From JBFWYO01 sp050186335 (GTDB lineage Bacteria > Pseudomonadota > Alphaproteobacteria > Bin65), in assembly GCA_050186335.1 (NCBI GenBank), contig JBFWYO010000112.1, positions 1-12,053 of the forward strand: a stretch of 12,053 nucleotides of DNA, read 5' to 3'. This document shows positions 6,402-12,053 of the stretch, piece after piece. A program made the translations under genes and the position numbers. A model generated the notes under the pieces. The model made no database searches and was not told the origin of the DNA. It worked only from the letters and a program-made list of their open reading frames with translations. Within the stretch, counting starts at the first letter, position 1; every line of letters starts with the position of its first letter.

Positions 6402-9059
6402 ATGGCCCTGCCGAAAATCCCGACCGTAGTGAAGCGCGCAACGTCGCTGCTGTTCATGCTGGCGGCGTTCGTCGCCATCGGCGGCGTGGTCTATTACCGT
6501 CTGGCGGATCTGCAACACCGCGCCGCCGTCCCGCCCAAGGCATTGGCAGCCACCGATACCGAAGACAGCCGCCTGTTCTTCGACCTGCTGCGCACGAAAT
6601 TGTTGAAGCCACGGCCGGACGGCGGACTTGAGATGGCGCCGTCCGATTTCGTCCAGGCGCGCACCGCCAAGGGCCAGAAGGAGACCGATCCGGAAATTTC
6701 CGAACAGGAACAGGCGCGGCTGCTGCGCGTGCTGTACGATTCCAACGTCGGCACGATCGTGCGCCAACAAGTGCGCCTGTGGAACGACACGCGGCTGGTC
6801 GCGGCGATTCGCGACGACGTGCCGAATACGCTCGCCGACGCCAACGCCAGCGAATGGCAGGCGTTCAACGCGACCGGGCATCCGCTGCGCACGGTCGACC
6901 AGGTGCCGGAGCAATTCGGCTTCATCCACAAGGAGGAGCTGAAGCCCGGCTTCGGTCCGTGGCTCGCCGTGACCGACAATGCCCAGGAGATCACGTTTCG
7001 CGGCGCGCTTCGGCCGGGCAATGCGCGCACGGTGACGATCCAGGTCGTCGGCACGCCGGTGCGGTTGCCGCCTGGCGCCCGGGTCGAAAAGCGCGAGGGC
7101 GATTTCGGCGCCATCTGCCCGCTCAAGGCGAGTGCCGCGATCATCACCCTGCCGGTGGCCGCCAATGCGCGCGGAACGCAAGTCTCGGTGTCGGTGCAGC
7201 CGTCGCCCAATTGCGCCGCCCGGCTGTTCGGCCTGGCGATCCGCCTTGAACGCGACAAGAGCGGCAAATTTTCAATTTACAAGTGGCGGCCGGTCGGACG
7301 CCTGGCGCGCAATGAAGCGCATTTCACCATCCGCACGTCAGACGACGTGCTGCTCACCGACCCGGCCGGCAAGGGGCGACCGGCGAAGGCCGCGGCGCAG
7401 CTCAATCTGCTCAACCTGGTCGGTTTCGGCCCCTCGGACGCCGCCAGCGTGATCGGCGTGCTGGCGCAAAGCCGGCTGCCGCCGGCGCGCAATACCGAGA
7501 TTACCCTGACCGTCGACAGCAAGATCCAGAAAGCTGCGCAGGACGCGCTGAAGTGGGGCATGACGCGCATTCCGGCCGGCGACAAGTACGCCGGCGAGCG
7601 CAAGGTTTCGATCGTCGTGCTCGACGCCGATACCGGTGCCATCCTCGGCACGGCGAACTGGCCCGCGGCGCCGGAAGGCGCGCAACCCTGGGACTACGCG
7701 TCGTTCGCGGCGGCCAATCCGTTGCGCGATCCGATGTCGATGTTCGCGTGGGAAGTGATCGACAAGAACAACACGCCCGGCTCCACGTTCAAGACCATCG
7801 CGGCGCTCGCCTACATGCGCCAGTCGGGCGCGCTCGCCGCCCAGCTCAAGCGCGTCATGCTCGGCCTGGACCCGGCCTCGCTGACCGCATTGACCGGGCT
7901 CAACCCCGGTGCGAGCGCCTACAATCCGAACAACGGCCGACGTTCGATTGCGAATTTCGGTCACGGCAACATGTTGCCGTATTTCGGCCGGTCGTACCGC
8001 GATTCCGCGGGCTGCAAGGTGCCGCCGATTCCGAACGACGGGCGCTTCGGGTTGACGCAGGGCATACAGTTCTCGCTCAACGTGTGGTTCGCACGGCTCG
8101 CGGTGATGCTCGACGAGGGGACGGTCGACGAATACATCCGCAAGCTGCGCGTCGACAAGAACGCGCCGCCGCCGCCGACGCGCATGATCCAGCACCTGCG
8201 CTGGCTCGGCCTGGACGATCAGGAGAAGATGGATCTTGGCGTCAACGTGCCGCCGTCGTTCGGCCTGCATCGCGACAAGGAGGGCACGGATATTCTGTAT
8301 GCGCAGGTTGCGCGGCAGCAGTTTACCGAGCTCGATTTCGAGACCAACAATCCGGCCGGCCTCAAGGACATCCTGCTGTTCGTCATCGCGCAGAACGGCA
8401 TCGGCCAGTCGGTTTCTTTCTCGCCGCTGCACATGGCCCGCGGCGTCGCTTCGATCGCCAGCGGCAAACGCATCCAGCCGCATATTTTCTCCAAGTGGGG
8501 CAACCAGACCTTGCCGGTGCCGGACGCACCGAAACTCGACGCCGATCCGGAACTGCTGCAGCTGCTGCGCAACGGCATGAAGGGCGTGCCGGAAGTCGGC
8601 ACGGCGGCCGGCGCGTTCATCAAGAGCACCGATTTCCGCTGCCGGACCTACGGCAAAACCGGGACCGCCGAAATCGACAAGGGCAAATCGTTCAACTCCG
8701 GCTGGTTCATCGGCTGGATGGATCCGGACAAGCCGGGCGGCCGCAAGCTGGCGTTCTCGTGCATGGCGACCCACGCGTTCGGCGCGCTGCGCACCGGCGG
8801 CGCTTTCTGTGCGCCGATGATCAACAAGATGCTCGAGTTGATCGTGCTCGGCGACAAGGCGCCGAAGGACCCGACCGAGCCGCCGCCCAAGCCGGGCGAG
8901 ATACGGCCGGCCGACCGCAACGACCTGACGCCGCCCGGCGATCCCGACAGCGAGCGCGACGATCCACTCAACCCGGTCGTGATCGATCCCGACCAGCCGC
9001 CGACGCCGCCGCAGAACACGCCGCCGCGCCCGGCCGTGCCGCAACGGCAGCGCGGTTGA
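6402..9059 (+). CDS. Class B penicillin-binding protein (peptidoglycan transpeptidase) with an atypical N-terminal region, 885 aa
   Basis: An inner-membrane transpeptidase that would crosslink peptidoglycan in the periplasm. A single membrane anchor lies at about 12-32 after a short basic N-terminus. The transpeptidase domain (about 365-815) has all three catalytic motifs: STFK (Ser461, Lys464), SLN (558-560) and KTGTAE (752-757), plus the supporting SFSPLHMARGVASIA segment. Residues 34-360 are unlike the usual class B pedestal: I see no RGxIxDRNG-type motif, but a helical part (50-185) and a beta-rich part (190-310) with Cys239 and Cys271 as a possible disulfide. No PASTA repeats are present. 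Residues 822-885 are a Pro/Asp-rich tail. At 885 residues it is longer than FtsI or MrdA (roughly 590-630). The SEDS gene follows after 42 bp, so the two are the likely catalytic pair. The ATG at 6402 has no clear ribosome binding site. Confidence 0.93.
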   Translation: MALPKIPTVVKRATSLLFMLAAFVAIGGVVYYRLADLQHRAAVPPKALAATDTEDSRLFFDLLRTKLLKPRPDGGLEMAPSDFVQARTAKGQKETDPEISEQEQARLLRVLYDSNVGTIVRQQVRLWNDTRLVAAIRDDVPNTLADANASEWQAFNATGHPLRTVDQVPEQFGFIHKEELKPGFGPWLAVTDNAQEITFRGALRPGNARTVTIQVVGTPVRLPPGARVEKREGDFGAICPLKASAAIITLPVAANARGTQVSVSVQPSPNCAARLFGLAIRLERDKSGKFSIYKWRPVGRLARNEAHFTIRTSDDVLLTDPAGKGRPAKAAAQLNLLNLVGFGPSDAASVIGVLAQSRLPPARNTEITLTVDSKIQKAAQDALKWGMTRIPAGDKYAGERKVSIVVLDADTGAILGTANWPAAPEGAQPWDYASFAAANPLRDPMSMFAWEVIDKNNTPGSTFKTIAALAYMRQSGALAAQLKRVMLGLDPASLTALTGLNPGASAYNPNNGRRSIANFGHGNMLPYFGRSYRDSAGCKVPPIPNDGRFGLTQGIQFSLNVWFARLAVMLDEGTVDEYIRKLRVDKNAPPPPTRMIQHLRWLGLDDQEKMDLGVNVPPSFGLHRDKEGTDILYAQVARQQFTELDFETNNPAGLKDILLFVIAQNGIGQSVSFSPLHMARGVASIASGKRIQPHIFSKWGNQTLPVPDAPKLDADPELLQLLRNGMKGVPEVGTAAGAFIKSTDFRCRTYGKTGTAEIDKGKSFNSGWFIGWMDPDKPGGRKLAFSCMATHAFGALRTGGAFCAPMINKMLELIVLGDKAPKDPTEPPPKPGEIRPADRNDLTPPGDPDSERDDPLNPVVIDPDQPPTPPQNTPPRPAVPQRQRG

Positions 9060-9101
9060 GCGGGCGATGACGATGCAATTCCTGCCTCGCCGGCGATCGC
9101 C

Positions 9102-11585
9102 ATGAGCGCACGCTCCGGCAATGCGTTCTTCGCGCTGTTCAAGTCGGTGCTGCCGATTCTGGCCGCTTATCTCGTGCTGCTGGTCTGGGGCTATCTGATC
9201 TGGCAGGCCTGGCACAAGGCGCCGACCGGATCGGTCGCGCAGGATATCGTGATCGAGGCCAAGAACGCGCCGCTCACGCTCGGCTTTTCGGAACTGGGGC
9301 AGCGCGCCGGGCCGCGCGCGGCGGCGGCGCAACATTTGCGTATCACGCGCCAGGGCGCGGAGTGGGTGCTGTTCAACGTCTCGACCGGCAAGCGCGTGCT
9401 GGTAAGTTCCACGCAATCCTCCGGCCGCTTCCTCGAACGCTGGCAATTGCGCCAGGGCGATCGGATTTCGTTCGACGGCGCCGATTTCACCGTCACGCAG
9501 TTGAGCGGCACCTCGCTGACGTTGGTCGAACGCGGTACCAACCGCGAAGTGACCTGGACCGGCGGCAGCCTCATGCCGAAAGGCGAAACCCTGCACACGC
9601 TGTGCCGCAACACGCTGTCGCGCTGGCTGCAGACCGGCAAATGGATTTCGCGCGATTGGCTTACCTCGGACAAACCCGAACTGCGCTTGTTCTCGATCGG
9701 CGGCGGGATCACCTGCAGCGACCGCTGGGAAGTCGCGAAGCTGCCGCTCAACGCCGCCTTCGTGGTCTGGCAGAACGGCCGTTATTGGGTGGCGCCCGGG
9801 ACGCGGCGGCCCGACACGCTGTTCTTCCGCCAGGGCCAGACCCGCGGCACTTCGTTCGCCGACATCGCGCTGCCGCTGACCGGCGAACTCGGCCGCGTCA
9901 CGTCATTGATCGTGGGCTCGACCCGTTACGTGCTGGCCGCGACGCCCGAACGCCTCACGTTCCAGCCGCTGACCAACCGGGATTTCTTCTATGAGGACGA
10001 GCCGCAGCCGCCCAATGCCACGCGCTGGTCGTGGATCGGCGACGGCAACAAGGTGCGCGCGTGGATGGTCCAGCGCACGGTGGCGATCGGCTTCGGCGTG
10101 CTCGCGGCCGCGATCGCCGCACTGCTGATCCTGTTCTGGTGGCGCAAGCGGCATCCGCACGAACCCGGCTGGCTGATCCATACGCTCGCCGCCGTCGTGC
10201 CGTCGCTCATCGGGCTATGGGTCACGCTGCTGCTGCAGCAACGCACCGGACAGCCGGACGCCATCCTGCCGGTCGCCGCCGCCGGAGCGGCCTGGTTCTG
10301 GGCGACGTTCATGTTGACCTGGAGCGGCCGCATGAGCGGTTTTCCGGCATGGATCTGGCTGTTCGCGATGACGCTCGTCGCGATCGGCACGGTCAACATG
10401 TTCCAGCTCGGCGCCGGCGCCGACAACACGCGCTGGCTCGGCTACGCCGGTTCGCATGTGCTGATCCTGGGCGGCTTCGGCTGGGCGATGGCGATGTTGA
10501 CCGCGGTGTCGATCGTCACGTGGCGCCGTCTGTGGCTTTTCATGTTCAACCGCGAGACGTTCTTCACCCTGCTCGCGATCCTGCTGATCGGCCTGCTGAT
10601 GATGCAGTTCATCGTCGGCAGCCAGGAAGGCCTCGCCGGCATTCAGCCGGTCGAGATGGTCAAGACGGTTCTCGTCGTGCTGCTCGGCTATATCGGCCTG
10701 CACATCACCGAAACGCGCCAGCGCGAAGCCAAGGCGTACCGCACTTCGCCGATCATGTTCCTGCTGCCGTATTTCCGCTTCGCGTCGGTGTTTTTCCTGA
10801 TTGTCGTCAGCGTCGTCGTCGGCGTGAAGGATTTCTCGCCGATGGTCATCATGGCGCTGGTGTTGCTGGCGTTCCTCTGGAAACTCGGCGGCTCGCAGGG
10901 CGAGTTCTACGGCAGCGGCTGGGCGTTCAAGCTGATGCGGCCGACGGTCCTGTTGGGCCTGGCGCTAATCGCGGTGGCCGCGTACTACGCCTACAAGTAC
11001 CCCGATTCCGTGCCGCACGGCTTCCCGAAGCGCGATCGAATCTTCGTCTGGTCGCAGCCCGAGCTGCATCCGCACAGCGGCGCGCAGGTGCTCGGCTCGC
11101 TCGATGCGATCGGGCAGGCCGGCTGGTTCGGCGCCAAGGAATGGTTCGGCGCCAACGGTCCGATCATGAATCTGCCGGCCGTGCATAACGATTTCATCAC
11201 CGCGTTCCTGATCAATCGCTGGGGCGGCGCGGTCGGCCTGTTCATGCTGATCGTTCAGTTGTGCTACGTGGCGCTGCTGTTCGCCCTGTCGCGCGCGACC
11301 GAGCGGGAATTGGCGGCCGGGGATTTCCGCGAGCAGAATGCCGGCGTCGTGCTCGGCTATGCGATCTACGGCCTGGCCTGGATGCATTTGATCCACTGGA
11401 TGATCTCGTGGGGCAACGTGCTGGGCCTCCTGCCGGTCATGGGCCAGCCGATGACCTTCATCACCGCCGGCAACAGCCATTTGCTGTTTTTCGGCCTCGC
11501 CATCGTGGCGATCGGCCTGATCACATCCTGGGTCATCCAATCCTACCGCGACGAAACGCCGCCGGCGGCGGTCCAACCGCCTTGA
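9102..11585 (+). CDS. SEDS (FtsW/RodA-family) glycosyltransferase with an N-terminal periplasmic domain, 827 aa
   Basis: A polytopic inner-membrane protein of the SEDS family, which polymerises lipid II into glycan strands with a class B PBP partner. The first membrane helix (about 14-36) is followed by about 285 periplasmic residues and then a SEDS core from about 325 with roughly a dozen helices; the basic RKR after the helix at 325-346 fits this topology. SEDS motifs: IQPVEMVK (514-521, usual FQPSExxK), KDFS (576-579, usual PDxG), AIGQAGWFG (669-677), LPAVHNDFI (691-699, usual LPExHTDFI) with the catalytic-position Asp697 kept, and the terminal LLPVMGQPMTFITAGNS (776-792, usual LPxxGxPLPFxSYGGS). 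The periplasmic domain has an FHA-like beta stretch (about 76-145), including LRQGDRISFDGADFTV, and two Cys (168, 205). FtsW and RodA are about 370-415 residues, so this protein is about twice as long. Confidence 0.92.
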   Translation: MSARSGNAFFALFKSVLPILAAYLVLLVWGYLIWQAWHKAPTGSVAQDIVIEAKNAPLTLGFSELGQRAGPRAAAAQHLRITRQGAEWVLFNVSTGKRVLVSSTQSSGRFLERWQLRQGDRISFDGADFTVTQLSGTSLTLVERGTNREVTWTGGSLMPKGETLHTLCRNTLSRWLQTGKWISRDWLTSDKPELRLFSIGGGITCSDRWEVAKLPLNAAFVVWQNGRYWVAPGTRRPDTLFFRQGQTRGTSFADIALPLTGELGRVTSLIVGSTRYVLAATPERLTFQPLTNRDFFYEDEPQPPNATRWSWIGDGNKVRAWMVQRTVAIGFGVLAAAIAALLILFWWRKRHPHEPGWLIHTLAAVVPSLIGLWVTLLLQQRTGQPDAILPVAAAGAAWFWATFMLTWSGRMSGFPAWIWLFAMTLVAIGTVNMFQLGAGADNTRWLGYAGSHVLILGGFGWAMAMLTAVSIVTWRRLWLFMFNRETFFTLLAILLIGLLMMQFIVGSQEGLAGIQPVEMVKTVLVVLLGYIGLHITETRQREAKAYRTSPIMFLLPYFRFASVFFLIVVSVVVGVKDFSPMVIMALVLLAFLWKLGGSQGEFYGSGWAFKLMRPTVLLGLALIAVAAYYAYKYPDSVPHGFPKRDRIFVWSQPELHPHSGAQVLGSLDAIGQAGWFGAKEWFGANGPIMNLPAVHNDFITAFLINRWGGAVGLFMLIVQLCYVALLFALSRATERELAAGDFREQNAGVVLGYAIYGLAWMHLIHWMISWGNVLGLLPVMGQPMTFITAGNSHLLFFGLAIVAIGLITSWVIQSYRDETPPAAVQPP

Positions 11586-11639
11586 TCCGGCAGCCGGCTT
11601 CGACCGTAGACCATCCGGTAGAAGTTTTTGGATCGCCCG

Positions 11640-12053
11640 ATGCCCGATGACGCGTCTTTAACCGGTTTCCCGTCATTGGCGGGGCGTTGCGACCCGCCGT
11701 CGAGCGGGTTGCGCATCGCCGTGGTCGGCGCCGGCATCGCCGGGCTGAGCGCGGCGTGGCTGCTCGCCAAGCGCCATCGCGTGACGCTGTTCGAGGCCGC
11801 ACCGAGCCTGGGCGGGCACAGCAATACCGTCGACGTGGCGCCGGCCGGTGGGCAGGGTGGTTCGATCGCGGTCGATACCGGGTTCCTCGTGTTCAACGAG
11901 CGCACCTATCCGAACCTGATTTCCCTGTTTCGCCAGCTCGGCGTTGCGACCGAGGCCAGCGACATGTCGTTCTCGGTGTCGGTGGCGGACGGAAAGTTCG
12001 AGTATGCCGGGGCTTCGAAAGTGCGCGGCCTGTTCGCGCTGGGATCGAACGTC
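11640..12053 (+). CDS. FAD-dependent oxidoreductase, amine oxidase-like (COG2907 type), N-terminal part only
   Basis: The reading frame is open from the ATG at 11640 to the right edge, giving 138 residues of a protein that family members suggest would be about 400-450. A Rossmann FAD-binding fold starts at residue 24: IAVVGAGIAGLSAAWLLAK contains GAGIAG (30-35), followed by VTLFEA with the acidic Glu52 that binds the ribose, and GGHSNTV (58-64). The region TGFLVFNERTYPNL and DMSFSVSVADGKFEYAG matches the COG2907 'NAD/FAD-binding' proteins, often found with DUF1365 and cyclopropane-fatty-acid-synthase-like methyltransferase genes; those partners would lie to the right, outside the window. The 54-bp gap after the SEDS gene holds only a weak GGAT ribosome binding site and no good terminator, so read-through is possible, though the function appears unrelated. 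Confidence 0.85.
   Translation, partial: MPDDASLTGFPSLAGRCDPPSSGLRIAVVGAGIAGLSAAWLLAKRHRVTLFEAAPSLGGHSNTVDVAPAGGQGGSIAVDTGFLVFNERTYPNLISLFRQLGVATEASDMSFSVSVADGKFEYAGASKVRGLFALGSNV

Noticed and set aside
6402..9059. Transpeptidase-like gene as a beta-lactamase or BlaR-type sensor
   Set aside because: The STFK, SLN and KTGTAE motifs with a long N-terminal region and adjacent SEDS gene fit a class B PBP; there is no metalloprotease sensor domain or short secreted form.
7553..9070. 505-residue alternative plus-strand frame inside the PBP gene
   Set aside because: It overlaps the transpeptidase motifs in another frame and is Arg/Ala-rich without recognisable features.
7338..9596. 752-residue open frame on the minus strand across the PBP and SEDS genes
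   Set aside because: It is antisense to two proteins with clear catalytic motifs, has Arg/Ala/His-rich composition without any family motif, and is expected from GC-rich third codon positions.
11603..11630. Possible terminator after the SEDS gene (ACCG/CGGT followed by a short T run)
   Set aside because: The stem is only four base pairs and the T run is separated from it, so it does not meet a reasonable standard.

Overview
The window is GC-rich with dense, short-gapped genes on both strands, GTG as well as ATG starts and purine-rich ribosome binding sites. The gene families (YibF-like glutathione transferase, acyl-CoA dehydrogenase, dienelactone hydrolase, outer-membrane barrel, COG2907 flavoprotein) point to a Gram-negative proteobacterium. 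Beta- or Gammaproteobacteria seem most likely, but nothing here fixes the genus.

Left part (1-2884): the last codons of a probable 2-oxoglutarate/Fe(II) oxygenase on the + strand converge on a minus-strand pair, a YibF-like glutathione S-transferase followed 33 bp later by an acyl-CoA dehydrogenase. Upstream of the pair is a 351-bp gene-free stretch. It holds two 13-bp-spaced copies of an AACGTTATA operator-like element, a TTGACA-type promoter facing right and an extended -10 facing left. A hairpin next to it probably terminates the next minus-strand gene, a dienelactone hydrolase-family enzyme with a complete Cys-Asp-His triad.

Right part (3041-12053): every gene is on the + strand. The first is an exported, probably outer-membrane beta-barrel protein of unknown function. 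Three genes then appear to form one system: a cytoplasmic protein with a C-terminal FHA domain (4339-6309), a class B penicillin-binding protein with an unusual N-terminal region (6402-9059), and a SEDS (FtsW/RodA-family) membrane protein carrying an extra ~285-residue periplasmic domain (9102-11585). The window ends inside a COG2907-type FAD-dependent oxidoreductase.

Most notable: the FHA/class B PBP/SEDS trio looks like a non-canonical peptidoglycan polymerase-transpeptidase machine. SEDS proteins polymerise glycan strands and class B PBPs crosslink them; an FHA protein normally reads phosphothreonine. The set recalls the pbpA-rodA-fhaA/fhaB-pknA/B-pstP locus of mycobacteria, but this organism looks proteobacterial, no kinase or phosphatase is visible in the window, and both membrane partners have large extra periplasmic regions. 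The assignment rests on motifs; the regulatory and partnership claims are inference.
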